64,000 bases of DNA from UBA4742 sp963734965 (GCA_963734965.1 CAVTJK010000004.1:2294001-2358000); one strand, 5' to 3'; shown: positions 18,916 through 28,976, counted from the first letter of the stretch. Made by a program: numbers and translations. The notes: generated by a model not told the origin, from the letters alone.

Positions 18916-19617
18916 CTACCCCAGGCTGGTCAGGAAGCCGAGGCAGGCGAACCCCAACACGAACACCAGCCCGACCTCGGCGCCGGCGTCCTCGTAGGCC
19001 GACGGCATCATCACCGACGCCAGCATGGTGAGGATCGTTCCCGCCGCGAACGCCTGCACCGCCGCCAGGGCGTCGGCCGGTGCGTGCTGCAGCACCAGGT
19101 AGCCGACGACGGCGGCCACTGCACCGGTGGCGGCGATGGCGGTCCAGAGGCCGAGCACGCGAGCCCTCGACCAGCCCCCGCGGATGAAGCCCGGTGTCGA
19201 GGCCATGCCCTCGGGCAGGTTCGAGATCAGCACCGCGGCGACCATGGCGCTGCTCACCGCGCTCCCACCGATGAGCGAGATGGCGATGGCGACCGACTCG
19301 GGCACTCCGTCGAGCAGCGCGCCGAGGGCGATGCCCGTCGAGGCCTGCTCGCCGGCCGGGGCCCGGCGCGCCACCACCCGGTCGAGGCCGTAGAAGGTGA
19401 GAGCGCCCACGCCGATCCACAGGCCGGTGCGGGCGCCGCCGGCGATCCGGAAGGCGGGCACCGTCAACTCGAAGGCGGCGGCGGCGACGAGCGTCCCCGC
19501 CCCGAACCCGGTGACCAGTCCCATCACTCGGGTCGGGACGGCGAAGCGGAGGGCGACGAAGGCGCCCAGGATCAGCGTGGCCTGGCCGAGGAAGGCCCAC
19601 AGGCCGGCTTCGAGCAC
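18916..19617 (-). CDS. ZIP-family metal transporter
   Basis: A 233-residue integral membrane protein with about eight helices. The two ZIP signatures are present: GALLDGVPESVAIAISL on helix 4 and LISNLPEGMASTPGF on helix 5, with the acidic and polar metal ligands kept, although the histidines of classical ZIP proteins are replaced by Asp and Asn. The family brings zinc, iron or manganese into the cytoplasm. The single gene has no metal-chaperone or regulator next to it. It runs on the same strand as the epoxide hydrolase, 22 bp downstream of it. Confidence 0.8.
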   Translation of the reverse strand: MLEAGLWAFLGQATLILGAFVALRFAVPTRVMGLVTGFGAGTLVAAAAFELTVPAFRIAGGARTGLWIGVGALTFYGLDRVVARRAPAGEQASTGIALGALLDGVPESVAIAISLIGGSAVSSAMVAAVLISNLPEGMASTPGFIRGGWSRARVLGLWTAIAATGAVAAVVGYLVLQHAPADALAAVQAFAAGTILTMLASVMMPSAYEDAGAEVGLVFVLGFACLGFLTSLG

Positions 19618-19639
19618 GAGCGTGGGTCAGCTCGGCCGG

Positions 19640-20596
19640 TCAGGCCAGTCCGGAGAGGAAGCCGACCAGGGCGGCGTTGAGCTCGTCGGGGCGCTCCTCG
19701 CCGGTCCAGTGACCGCAGTCGTCGATGATGATCTTGTCGACCAGGTTGGGTACGAACAGCTCGAGTGACGCGACGATGTCGCTCATGCCCGGCCACCGGT
19801 AGACGACGTCGACGTCTCCGGCCACGAACAGGGCCGGGGTGGTCACGGGCGCCATCTTCCACGGCGCGGTGAGCTCGTAGTTCTGACGGGACGTGCGATA
19901 CCAGTTCAGGTTTCCGTGGAACCCGGTGCGCCGGAAGCCTTCGACGATGAAGGCGAAGTCGTCGGCATCGAGCCAGGCCGGCAGGGTGTCGGTGTCGGCC
20001 AGCACGTCGAGGACTCCGCCGCCGTCGGGGATCACCAGCTCGGCGGTCGGACAGGCGGCCGAGAGCCCGTGGAACCACCGTCGCATCGTCACCTCGACGT
20101 CAGCCTCGAGCTCGGCCTCGGCCGGCCCGACGGCCTGGAAGTAGGCCTGGTAGTTGCTCTCGCCGAGCAGGGCGGTGAGCGTGGTCAGCAGATCGGAGTC
20201 GAGGCGGGGTACGTAGGGGACGCTGACGCCCACCACGCCGCGCAGCAGATCCGGCCGGAACAGTGCGGTGTTCCACGCCACCGGTCCGCCCCAGTCATGA
20301 CCGACGACCACGGTCGGTCCCTCGCCGAGCGCCTCGAGCAGCCCCACGACATCGCCGACCAGGTGCAGCGTGGTGTACAGGTCAGCCGACTCGGGCGCGT
20401 CGGTCTGGCCGCACCCCCGTTGGTCGGGCGCCACGACGTGGTAGCCGGCTGCGGCCAGCGCCGCCATCTGGTGACGCCACGTGAACCAGGTCTCGGGGAA
20501 GCCGTGGAGCAGCACCACCAGCGGACCGGCGCCGGCCTCGGCCACATGCATCGTGATGCCGTTGGTCTCGACGGACCGGTGGGTGATCTCGACCAT
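19640..20596 (-). CDS. Epoxide hydrolase-type alpha/beta hydrolase
   Basis: A 318-residue enzyme. The ATG at 20596 is preceded by AGGAGG. Signatures of the soluble epoxide-hydrolase group: LLHGFPETWFTWRHQ (oxyanion HGFP); VVAPDQRGCGQTDAP; VVVGHDWGGPVAW with Asp as nucleophile (G-H-D-W-G); NWYRTSRQNYEL, one of the tyrosines that open the epoxide; and a C-terminal DCGHWTGEERP with the catalytic histidine. It adds water to epoxides to give diols. Next to genes of lipid and xenobiotic metabolism, it probably acts on fatty or aromatic epoxides. Confidence 0.87.
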   Translation of the reverse strand: MVEITHRSVETNGITMHVAEAGAGPLVVLLHGFPETWFTWRHQMAALAAAGYHVVAPDQRGCGQTDAPESADLYTTLHLVGDVVGLLEALGEGPTVVVGHDWGGPVAWNTALFRPDLLRGVVGVSVPYVPRLDSDLLTTLTALLGESNYQAYFQAVGPAEAELEADVEVTMRRWFHGLSAACPTAELVIPDGGGVLDVLADTDTLPAWLDADDFAFIVEGFRRTGFHGNLNWYRTSRQNYELTAPWKMAPVTTPALFVAGDVDVVYRWPGMSDIVASLELFVPNLVDKIIIDDCGHWTGEERPDELNAALVGFLSGLA

Positions 20597-20659
20597 GTCG
20601 CCTCCTGGAGGGTGCCCGCCGGAACCTACCGCGTGCCCGCGACACGACACCCGGTCGGT

Positions 20660-20710
20660 CATCGCGGCGGCAGATGACCACCTGTGGTGTGGCGATCTGC
20701 CGCCGCGATG
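20660..20710. repeat. REP-like palindrome, family A copy 4
   Basis: A full 51-bp copy with perfect 16-bp arms CATCGCGGCGGCAGAT/ATCTGCCGCCGCGATG and an inner hairpin ACCAC-CT-GTGGT. It starts 24 bases beyond the stop of the thioesterase gene (minus strand) and lies before the start of the epoxide-hydrolase gene, so it could end one transcript. Confidence 0.8.
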
Positions 20711-20733
20711 GGAGACGGGTGGGTGCGGGCGGG

Positions 20734-21561
20734 TCAGCCGGTCCAGCGGGTGTGGAAGGACTCGGCCAGGACGCGGCCCTGAGGGTCGCGGATCGTGCCG
20801 CGTTCGAGCGCCAGCCCGTCGTGGCTGATGTCGGCCTCGAACGCCCCCGTCAGCCAGTCGTCGTCGGCGAGGGCCTCAGTGGTGCGGTGGAGGTGGACCG
20901 TGTAGTCGATGCTGACGCCCCCGGTGGGGGGATCGACCCGTGTGAACGGTGAGGGTGGGAACCAGTCGAGGATCATGGTGAGCCACGCCGCATCGATCGG
21001 GCGCGACTCGAGGGTCCGGACATAGCCGCCGACGCGGGCCCGGTCACCGTGGCTGAACGGTTCGGCCGCCGGGTCGAGCACGGCCGTGGCGTTCTCGAAG
21101 TGGCGCACGCCCTCGGGCGGCGCGAGCGGGACGCACTCGGGGCGCGGGGGCAGGGCGGGTGGGTTCGGCGTCTCCCACACCAGGCCCTCGATCGGGACGA
21201 CGGCGGTGATGCGGCTGATCAGCACGGTTCTGCCGTCCTGGACGATCGTGGCGGCAAACGTGCTGAGCGATCGACCGGTGCGGACCGGTTCGACGACCAC
21301 CTCGGCCGGCCCGACGCGACCTGGGCGCAGGAAGCTGGTGGTGATCGTGCGCACGGCCCGACCGTCGCTTCGCTGCTCGACGGCTCGCACGGCGATGGCC
21401 GTCATGTAGCCGCCGTGGATCCCGATCAGCGAGGACCACGCCGGATCGAGATCGACATCGAAGCGCCACGGATCGTCGGGCCGGGTCGTCAGGGCGGTGG
21501 TGTCGTCGAAGCGGGTCACGGCGTGGTGCTCGGACTCGTCCAGGTCGGAGATGACGCTCAC
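20734..21561 (-). CDS. TesB-like acyl-CoA thioesterase (double hot-dog)
   Basis: A 275-residue protein of the actinobacterial two-hot-dog-domain thioesterase group. The N-terminal hot-dog includes WSSLIGIHGGYMTAIAVRAV, the substrate-side helix; RTITTSFLRPGRVGPAEVVV is the long central strand pair. The second domain has SIDYTVHLHRTTEALADDDW and ends RVLAESFHTRW. It probably cleaves acyl-CoA thioesters. The GTG at 21561 overlaps the stop of the MFS gene (GTGA), so the two are co-translated and are probably under the same HxlR control. Confidence 0.75.
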   Translation of the reverse strand: MSVISDLDESEHHAVTRFDDTTALTTRPDDPWRFDVDLDPAWSSLIGIHGGYMTAIAVRAVEQRSDGRAVRTITTSFLRPGRVGPAEVVVEPVRTGRSLSTFAATIVQDGRTVLISRITAVVPIEGLVWETPNPPALPPRPECVPLAPPEGVRHFENATAVLDPAAEPFSHGDRARVGGYVRTLESRPIDAAWLTMILDWFPPSPFTRVDPPTGGVSIDYTVHLHRTTEALADDDWLTGAFEADISHDGLALERGTIRDPQGRVLAESFHTRWTG

Positions 21562-23250
21562 AGGTCGACCTCGTGGGCGAGCTCGAGGTCGGCGTCCACT
21601 CCGGAATCGAGACCACGATCGGAATCGGGATCGGGCTCGTGCTCGGGCGTCCCCGCGCCCACCCGCATCCCCGAGGGCAGGAAGTACAGCGCCACCAGCG
21701 CACCGGCGACGGCCACCGCGACGGCGACCCACGAGGCGGCGTCGAGGCCTTGGATGAACCCGTGTCGCGCCACCGCGGCCAGCGCCTCGGCCTGCGTGTG
21801 GGTCACCTGCGTCGCCGCGGTGGCCGCGCCCCCGATCGAATCGTGGGCGGCGCCGGCGGCGCTGGCCGGCAGGTGCAGGGCGGACAGGTGGTGGCCGAGG
21901 TAGCCGTGGTAGATCGAGGCGGCCACGCTGCCCATGACGGCCAGACCGATGGCCCCGCCGACCTGGCGGGTCGTGTCGTTGATGGCCGAGCCGACCCCGG
22001 CCCGGCTGGGGGAACGGCGCCCATGATCGATGCGGTGGCGGGGGCGATGGTCAGGCCCATGCCGAGGGCGAAGACGCACTGGGTCACCAGCACGGCGTCA
22101 TACCCCGTGTCCACGCCGAACCTCGCCCGTCCGAGCTGTGACAGCGCGACGAGCACCATGCCGGTGACGATGACGGCGCGGGTGCCGACCCGAGCCACCA
22201 GGCGCGGGGTCGTGTTGGCCACCACCAGCAACACGACGGCGAACGGGAGGCGTGCGCAATCCGGCGCCGAGCGGGTCGTAGCCGAGCACGATCTGCAGGA
22301 ACTGGGTCTGGAGGAAGATGGTTCCGAACAGCGCGAAGTACAGCGCCATCACCGCCACGCTGGCGGCGCTGAAAGCGAGGGTTCTCGAACAGGCGCAGGT
22401 CGATCATGGGATGGCGGCGCCGCAACTCGACCAGGACGAAGGCGGCCAGCACCACCGCGGCGACGGCGAAGGCGCCGAGCACCTCGGTGCTCGTCCAGCC
22501 CTTGCTCGGTCCCTCGATGATGGCGAACACGAGCGTCGACAGCCCGACGATCGAGAGCGCCGCGCCCCACACGTCGAGCACCGAGTGACCGGGATCGCGT
22601 GACGTCGGGATCAGCCAGTGGCCGGCCACGATGGCCAGCACGCACACCGGCACGTTCACCCAGAACACCGCGCCCCAGTAGAAGTGGCGCAGCAGCAAGC
22701 CGCCGACCACCGGCCCGAGCCCGATCCCGATCCCGGCCGTCCCCGCCCAGACGGCGATGGCCCGCTGGCGCTCGACGGGGTCGGTGAACACGTTGGTGAG
22801 GATCGAGAGCGTCGCAGGGAAGATGAGGGCGGCGCCGACGCCCGTGAGGGCTCGCAGCCCGATGAGCTGGCTCGGGTCCTGAGCCAGGGCCGATGCCGCC
22901 GACGCCACCGCGAACACGGCCAGGCCGGCGGTCAGCGCGCCCTTGCGCCCGTAGCGATCACCGAGCGCACCGGCAGTCAGCAGCAGTCCGGCGAACACCA
23001 CGGTGTAGGCATCGACGATCCACTCGAGCCCGCTCGAGGAGGGGCGCAGCTGGGCCTGCAGGCTGGGGAGAGCCACGTTGAGGATGGTCGTGTCGATGGT
23101 GACGACGATGAGCGACAGGCAGAGCACCGCCAGCGCCCACCACCGCCTGGCGGCCCCCGCCGGGCCCGCGGCGGAGGCCGGCGGCTGGGGGTCCGGATCG
23201 CCGCTGGTCAGCGGAGACAGGTCGGGGGTCGGGGTCTGGGTTTCCAGCAT
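21558..23250 (-). CDS. MFS drug-exporter, DHA2 (EmrB/QacA) type (three frame breaks)
   Basis: A proton-driven exporter of about 560 residues with 14 membrane helices. The ATG at 23250 has GGAG nine bases upstream. Family motifs: LSLIVVTIDTTILNVALPSL; the loop GALGDRYGRKGAL; and GIGLGPVVGGLLL. The reading frame changes near 22380 (TTT for TT), 22250 (one extra C) and 22015 (one C missing from a C-run). All fourteen helices are conserved across the pieces, and the last segment ends LELAHEVDL. Regulation is likely by the divergent HxlR protein through the inverted repeat at 23308-23334. The thioesterase gene is co-translated behind it. Confidence 0.85.
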
Positions 23251-23293
23251 CGGACGCATCTCCGGAATGAGGGTGGGTTCGGTGATGCAACTG

Positions 23294-23322
23294 ACCCTAG
23301 CGGAGTGCATCCTATGAAGCAA
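23294..23322 (-). promoter_or_regulatory. Predicted promoter of the MFS-thioesterase operon
   Basis: On the minus strand, TTGCTT (23322-23317) is followed by exactly 17 bases and then TAGGGT (23299-23294), about 44 bases before the MFS start codon. Spacing and hexamers suit a housekeeping sigma factor. The proposed HxlR operator overlaps the -35 box and spacer. Confidence 0.5.
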
Positions 23323-23334
23323 CCGACTAGGATG
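23308..23334. promoter_or_regulatory. Inverted repeat, likely HxlR operator
   Basis: CATCCTA (23308-23314) and TAGGATG (23328-23334) form a perfect 7-bp inverted repeat with half-site centres 20 bp apart, two helical turns. It lies between the divergent MFS and HxlR genes and overlaps the predicted MFS promoter. Its right half may double as the -10 box of the HxlR gene. Confidence 0.55.
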
Positions 23335-23339
23335 GAGGG

Positions 23340-23843
23340 ATGCGCAGGACCAGCTTCCAAGAGGTGAACTGCTCGGTCGCCCAGTGCCTCGAGGTCGTGG
23401 GGGAGTGGTGGAGCATGCTGATCCTCCGCGACATCTTCTTGGGCGTGACCCGCTTCGAGGACCTCTGCCAACGGCTGGGCATCTCGCGCAACGTGTTGAC
23501 CGATCGCCTCGAGCACCTGGTGGCCCACGGCGTGCTCGAGCGGCAGGCCTATCAGGACCATCCCGTCCGCTACGACTACAAGCTGACCGACAAGGGCCGC
23601 GACCTCTGGCCCGTCCTGGTGGCCATGCGCGAGTGGGGCGATCGCTACGCCGCGCCCGCCGGTCCCCCCATCGAGCTCGTGCACCGGGGATGTGGCGAGC
23701 ACACCCACGTCGTCGCGACGTGCTCCGAGTGTGGCGAGGCCCTCGACGCGACCAACGTGAAAGCCGTTCCGGGTCCGGCCGCCGGTGACTCGTTCCCGTC
23801 GGCCGAGATGCGCCACCTCCGCCGAGCGACGCCGAGCGCGTAG
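23340..23843 (+). CDS. HxlR-family transcriptional regulator
   Basis: A 167-residue winged-helix regulator. The HxlR core is clear: CSVAQCLEVVGEWWSMLILRDI, then the recognition region RFEDLCQRLGISRNVLTDRL and the wing HPVRYDYKLTDKGRDLWPVL. The C-terminal tail holds four cysteines (RGCGEH, TCSECGEAL). These could bind zinc or sense redox state, which is an extension beyond the minimal family. It is divergent from the MFS exporter and probably represses it. A TAGGAT box six bases before the ATG suggests a leaderless transcript. Confidence 0.88.
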   Translation: MRRTSFQEVNCSVAQCLEVVGEWWSMLILRDIFLGVTRFEDLCQRLGISRNVLTDRLEHLVAHGVLERQAYQDHPVRYDYKLTDKGRDLWPVLVAMREWGDRYAAPAGPPIELVHRGCGEHTHVVATCSECGEALDATNVKAVPGPAAGDSFPSAEMRHLRRATPSA

Positions 23844-23899
23844 CGCACGGCGCCGCGCCGGCCCGTCGCCCCCGCGCCCGACGCTGGCAGACTGCGAGG

Positions 23900-25438
23900 G
23901 TGCATCTCGCCGATCTGGTCGCGGCGTCCGACGAGGTCGCGGCGACGAGCGCCCGCAACGCCAAGCGCGACGTCATCGCCGCGTTGCTGCGCCAGCTCCA
24001 GCCCGACGAGATCGAGGCGGCCGTCGGCTTCCTGGTGGGCGAGGCCCGCCAGGGTCGGGTGGGCGTCGGCTGGGCGACGGTGAGCGCCATCCCCGCGCCC
24101 GGCGCCGACAATCGCACCGACCATCGAGATCGCCGAGCTGGACGACACCATCGAGCGACTGGCCTCGGCGAGCCGGGGCCGGTTCGAACCGGGCTCGCGC
24201 CGACATCCTCGGCCAGCTCGTCGGCCCGGGCCACACCCGCCGAGGCCGCCTTCGTGCGCCGGTTGCTGGTGGGCGAGCTGCGGCAGGGCGCGCTCGAGGG
24301 CGTGATGGCCGATGCCATCGCCGTGGCCGCGGAGGTGCCGGCCACGGTGGTGCGACGCGCCCTGATGTTGAGCGGCGACGTCGGGGGGACGGCCAGGGTC
24401 GCGCTCACCGCCGGTCGGCCCGGGCTCGAAGCGATCGGCCTGACCCTGTTCCAGCCGGTGCAGCCGATGCTGGCGTCGGTGGCCGACGAGCTCGACGACG
24501 CCGTCGACGGGACTGGCCCGATGTCGGTCGAGTGGAAGCTCGACGGGGCCCGCATCCAGGTCCATCGCCAAGGCGACCTGGTGCGGGTCTACACCCGCAA
24601 CCTCAACGAGGTCACCGAGCGCCTGCCTGAGGTCGTCGCCGTCGCCCGATCGCTGCCCGCCGACGAGCTCGTGCTCGACGGAGAGGTGCTCGGGCTGGTC
24701 GGCCAGCGGCCCGAGGTGTTCCAGGAGACCATGAGTCGCTTCGGCCGCGACGATCCGACCACCCACGGTCTACGCCTGCGCCCGTTCTTCTTCGACGTGC
24801 TACGGGTCGACGGGACCGACGTGCTCGACGAGCCCCTGTCGGACCGTCTCGGGACCCTCGATCGAGTCGCCGGCCCTCACGCCATGCCGCGCCTGGTCAC
24901 CGGCGATCTCGGTGACGCCGCCGCCTTCGTCGACGCGACGCTGGCCGCAGGCCACGAGGGGGTCATGGTGAAGGATCTGACCAGTCCCTACGCCGCCGGT
25001 CGGCGCGGCAAGGCGTGGCGCAAGCTCAAGCCGGTGCACACCTACGACCTGGTGGTGCTGGCGGCCGAGTGGGGACATGGTCGGCGCCAGGGGTGGCTGT
25101 CGAACCTGCACCTCGGCGCTCGCGACCCCGACGGCGGGGGCTTCGTGATGGTGGGCAAGACGTTCAAGGGACTCACCGACGAGCTGCTCACCTGGCAGAC
25201 GGCCGCCTTCCTCGAGCGCGAGATCGGTCGGGACGACTACACGGTCCACGTGCGCCCCGACCTGGTCGTCGAGATCGCCATCGACGGGGTGCAGGCCTCG
25301 ACCCGCTATCCCGGCGGCGTGGCGCTTCGCTTCGCTCGCGTGAAGCGGTATCGCCCGGACAAGCAGGCCGCCGCCGCCGACACGATCGACGCGCTGCGCG
25401 CCCTGCTCGGTGGGTCGGCCCGGCCGCTCGAGGCCTGA
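23900..25438 (+). CDS. ATP-dependent DNA ligase (three compensating frame breaks)
   Basis: A ligase of about 510 residues, of the actinobacterial LigB-like class, not the NAD-dependent LigA. Order: N-terminal helical DNA-binding domain (LADLVAASDEVAATSARNAK); the adenylation site VEWKLDGARIQVHRQG with catalytic lysine K-x-D-G; LDGEVLGLV, motif III; FFFDVLRVDG; EGVMVKDLTSPY, motif IV; AWRKLKP, motif V; and a C-terminal OB domain. Within the N-terminal domain the frame leaves at about 24108 and 24170 and returns at about 24235, each by one extra base. A 40-residue stretch of the single-frame translation is therefore wrong. The GTG at 23900 is the start. It seals nicks in repair; no Ku or primase partner is nearby. 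Confidence 0.88.
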   Translation: MHLADLVAASDEVAATSARNAKRDVIAALLRQLQPDEIEAAVGFLVGEARQGRVGVGWATVSAIPAPGADNRTDHRDRRAGRHHRATGLGEPGPVRTGLAPTSSASSSARATPAEAAFVRRLLVGELRQGALEGVMADAIAVAAEVPATVVRRALMLSGDVGGTARVALTAGRPGLEAIGLTLFQPVQPMLASVADELDDAVDGTGPMSVEWKLDGARIQVHRQGDLVRVYTRNLNEVTERLPEVVAVARSLPADELVLDGEVLGLVGQRPEVFQETMSRFGRDDPTTHGLRLRPFFFDVLRVDGTDVLDEPLSDRLGTLDRVAGPHAMPRLVTGDLGDAAAFVDATLAAGHEGVMVKDLTSPYAAGRRGKAWRKLKPVHTYDLVVLAAEWGHGRRQGWLSNLHLGARDPDGGGFVMVGKTFKGLTDELLTWQTAAFLEREIGRDDYTVHVRPDLVVEIAIDGVQASTRYPGGVALRFARVKRYRPDKQAAAADTIDALRALLGGSARPLEA

Positions 25439-25530
25439 CCACGTCGGCGGGGCCGCACGATTGCCGTCATCGCGGCCCGCGGCCATGCTGTCATCCCATC
25501 TCGGAGCCGATCGGACAGGAGCCCGACCCA

Positions 25531-25983
25531 ATGAACTTCCGCACCGTCGTCGAGTTGAACGGCAAGACGGCGACGGGCATCGAGGTCCCCGACGAGGTCG
25601 TGGCCGAGCTGGGGTCGGGCAAGCGCCCGGCGGTCAAGGTCGTGATCGGTGGCTACAGCTATCGCAGCACCGTTGCCTCGATGGGCGGACGATTCCTGCT
25701 CCCGGTGAGTGCCGAGGTGCGTCAGCACGCGGGCGTGGCCGCCGGCGACGAGGTGGACGTCGAGATCGAGCTGGACACCGAACCACGCGTCGTCACGGTC
25801 CCGCCCGATCTGGCCTCCGCCCTCGACCAGGATGGAGCCGCCCGCCAGACCTTCGACGCCATGTCCTACAGCCACCAGCGCGCCTACGTGGAGTGGATCG
25901 AGCAGGCCAAGGCGCCCGAGACCCGTCAACGGCGCCTCGACAAGACCGTGACCGAGTTGCACACCGGCAAGCCCAAGCGCTGA
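25531..25983 (+). CDS. DUF1905/YdeI-OmpD-associated protein
   Basis: A 150-residue soluble protein with AGGAG nine bases before its ATG. The first 95 residues form the small beta-barrel of DUF1905 (KRPAVKVVIGGYSYRSTVAS, then GDEVDVEIELDTEPR and VTVPPDLASAL). The C-terminal helices carry the YdeI/OmpD-associated signature MSYSHQRAYVEWIEQAK followed by RQRRLDKTVTEL. The biochemical role is unknown; YdeI relatives are linked to resistance to cationic peptides. It follows the DNA-ligase gene by 92 bp and is otherwise alone. Confidence 0.8.
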   Translation: MNFRTVVELNGKTATGIEVPDEVVAELGSGKRPAVKVVIGGYSYRSTVASMGGRFLLPVSAEVRQHAGVAAGDEVDVEIELDTEPRVVTVPPDLASALDQDGAARQTFDAMSYSHQRAYVEWIEQAKAPETRQRRLDKTVTELHTGKPKR

Positions 25984-26028
25984 CGGGCCAGGCTCCCGAT
26001 CGACCGGCCCCGAGACAGCTGGTTGGCG

Positions 26029-26057
26029 TTGCTTGTAGACGAGTGGCTGCATAGGAT
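26029..26057 (+). promoter_or_regulatory. Predicted promoter of the LuxR regulator
   Basis: TTGCTT (26029-26034), a 17-base spacer and TAGGAT (26052-26057), with the GTG start at 26090. The hexamers match those of the MFS promoter at 23294-23322. The ten bases CATAGGATGC at the -10 box also occur there on the opposite strand, which could mean a shared regulator. Confidence 0.45.
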
Positions 26058-26089
26058 GCCGGGAGGTTGGGGGTCTCTGGGGAGGGGCC

Positions 26090-28860
26090 GTGGTGGGTGC
26101 ACCGCTCGCGGAACGGCTGGTGGGTCGGGAGTCAGAGCTGGCGAGGCTGCGCGAGTTCCTGGATGCCGAACCGCCGTCGGCCCGCACGCTCGTTCTGGCC
26201 GGCGGCCCCGGGGTCGGCAAGACGGCCCTGTGGGAGGCCGGGGTCGAGTCGGGCGCGGCAGCGGGGAACCACCACGCTGGTGGCTCGACCGAGCGAGCCC
26301 GAGACCCAGCTGGTGTTCGCCGCCCTCAGCGACCTGCTCGAGCCCGTCGACGCGGCCGTCTTCGCGGCCCTCCCCGGCCCCCAGCGCCAGGCGCTCGAGG
26401 TGGCGCTGCTGCGGTCCGAGCCGTCCGATCGGCCGCCCGAAGCGCGTGCGATCGCGGCCGGCTTCTTGGGGGCTCTGCGCGAGCTCGCTTCCCGGGCGCC
26501 GCTCGTGGTCGCGGTTGACGACGTCCAATGGCTCGACGCGGCGTCGGCGGGAGCGCTCCGGTTCGCCCAGCGACGGCTCGACGACGAGGCCATCACCTTC
26601 CTGCTCACCGAGCGGACGGGCCCGGGCACGGTTCGCCTCGGAGCCGTCGCGCCGGAGCGGATCGAGATCGGTGGCCTCAGCCTGGGGGAGACCCGTCTGC
26701 TGCTCGCAGAACGTCTCGATTTCCACCCGCCACGGATGCTCCTGCGTCGGATCTTCGAGTCGACCGGCGGCAACCCGCTGTTCGCCCTCGAGCTGGCGCG
26801 CAACCTCCGCGAGACCGATCAGCACCTGAGCTCCGAGCAGCCGTTGACGGTCGCCAGCGAGCTGGGCGTCCTTCTCAGCCAGCGGCTCTCGAAGCTGTCA
26901 GCGGCGGCCAAGACGGCGGCGCTCGGCGCGGCCCTTGCGCCCGATCCGTCGACCGGTTTGACCGAGGCGCTCCTCGGAGCCGATGCCGCGGCGGCGCTCG
27001 ATGAGCTGATCGGCGCGGGCGTGGTCGAGATCCACGGCGAGCGGATCCGCTTCACGCATCCGCTCCTGGCCAGCACCGTGACGGCCGCCGCCCTCCCTCG
27101 ACAGCGGCGCGCCATGCACCGGGAGCTCGCTCGGCTGGTGGACGACCCCGTCGCCAGCGCCCGTCACCTGGCCCGAGCCAGCGCCGATCCGGACGAAGAG
27201 GTCGCCGACATCCTCGAGGACGCCGCCGTCCTCGCCCGGGCCCGAGGCGGTTGGGACACTGCCGCTGAGCTGCTCGAACGCTCTCGCGATCTCACACCGT
27301 CCCAGGAGGCCGAGGACCGGCCCCGCCGGGCGATCGCGGCCGCCGAGCATCACGTGCACGCTGGGGACCGACCCCGAGCGCGAGCGTTGGTCGAAGCGCT
27401 CCTCGGGGACCCCCTGCCGCGCCCCCAGCGAGCGAACGCGCTCCGCCTGCTCGCCGAGATCTCCGCCGAGGACGAGAACTTCGCGGGAGCGACCGCCGTC
27501 TACCAGCAGGCGCTCGAATACGTCGACGATCCCCTCGCTCGAGGCGGCTGTCGAAGACGGACTTGCCTACGTGCTGGCGTGCAGTTGGGATGTCGGCGCC
27601 GGCGAACATGCCCACCGGGCGCTGGCGCTGGTCGAGGCCGACGGCGACGAGACGCTCATGGCGCGCCCGCTCGCCGTGTGCGCCATGGTCGACTACATGT
27701 TCGGTCGTGGCGTCAGCTGGGACAAGGTCGAGCGGGCGCTGGCGCTGGAGGATCACGAGGCGATCACTCCGCTGCAGGCCCGACCGACCACGATCGCGGC
27801 GCTCCTCCATCTCTACACGGGCAACCACGCCGAGGGTCGCGAACGGCTGACGGCGGTGTGGACGTGGGCCGCCGATCGCGCCGACGAGGGCGACCTGGCC
27901 TTCGTCCTCGTGTGGTTGAGCTGGCTCGAGACGCGCAGCGGGAACTTCGCGACGGCCGGGTCGCTCGCCGATCAGGCCAAGATGTTCGCCGCGCTGACCG
28001 GCAGCGAGTCGACGCGGGCCTTCGCGGTCGCCCAACGGGCCCTCGTCGCGGCGCACGAGGGCGACATCACGCAGGCTCGCGAGGGCGCCGCCGAGGCGAC
28101 GGCTCTGAGCGGGCTCGTCGACTTCCTCCTCCCGCGCGTCTGGGCCGGCGCCGCCGTTGCTGTGCTGGAGCTCTCCCTGGGCAACCCCGAGGCCGCCTGG
28201 CGGGCGTGCGAAGAGATCACGGCGCCATTCGAAGCGTTCGGCATCGCCGAGCCCGTCCTCGTCTTCTTCCTGCCGGACGCCCTCGAGGGACTGATCGCGC
28301 TCGGCCAGCTCGATCGGGCCGAGGCGTTGGTCTCCTCGCTGCAGGGTCGCGGGCGGGATCTCGACCGCCCATGGGCCCTCGCCACCGGGGCCCGTTGCCG
28401 AGGGCTGCTCCTGGCGGCGCGCGGTGATCTGGTCGGAGCCGTCGCCGCGCTGGACGAGGCCCTGATCGAGCACGAGCGCCTCGACATGCCGTTCGAACGG
28501 GCCCGCACGCTGTTCGCGAAGGGGCTCGTCGAGCGCCGGGCCCGGCAGCGGGGCCAGGCGCGAGCGTCGCTCGCCGAGGCCCTCGAAGCGTTCGACGGGA
28601 TGGGCGCCCGACTCTGGGCGGAGCGAGCCCGAGACGAGCTCAGCCGGGTGAGCGGTCGACGAGCGCGAGGCTCCAGCGAGCTGACCCCGGCCGAGCGGCG
28701 GGTCGTCGAGCTGGCCGCCGAGGGCCTGTCCAACAAGGAGATCGCCGAGGCGCTGTTCGTGAGCGTGCACACGGTCGAGACCCACCTCTCCCACGCCTAT
28801 TCGAAGCTCGGCGTGCGCTCCCGCTCCCAGTTGGCACGGAGCCTGGACAGCCTGTCGTAG
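26090..28860 (+). CDS. Large LuxR-type ATP-binding transcriptional regulator (two frame breaks)
   Basis: A regulator of about 920 residues of the LAL/MalT-like STAND class. The GTG at 26090 follows GGAGGGG. Domain order: AAA-type NTPase with Walker A GGPGVGKTALWE and Walker B PLVVAVDDVQWLD; a winged-helix region; a long array of TPR-like helical repeats (such as YVLACSWDVGAGEHAHRAL and LALGNPEAAW-type units); and a C-terminal LuxR helix-turn-helix, LTPAERRVVELAAEGLSNKE to VHTVETHLSHAYSKLG. Frame breaks lie near 26265 (GGGG for GGG) and 27535 (CCCC for CCC); removing one base at each restores a continuous protein. Such proteins sense ligands through their repeats and activate nearby or distant genes. 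The target is unknown. Confidence 0.85.
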
Positions 28861-28976
28861 CGGTCCAAACATCACGGGTTTCCGGGATTCCACCCGCTGA
28901 GGACCGTTCTACTGTCGCCAGTGCGGGATGTTCCTGCTCGGGGCCGGTGGGGCCCCCGACAGGTTGGGAGGGACAC

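Noticed and set aside
23900..25438. Programmed ribosomal frameshifting in the DNA ligase or other genes
   Set aside because: The breaks are at different, non-slippery sequences, three in one domain, and none shows a conserved heptamer or stimulatory hairpin.
26090..28860. The LuxR regulator as controller of an antibiotic cluster
   Set aside because: No polyketide, peptide-synthetase or other secondary-metabolite genes are in the window.
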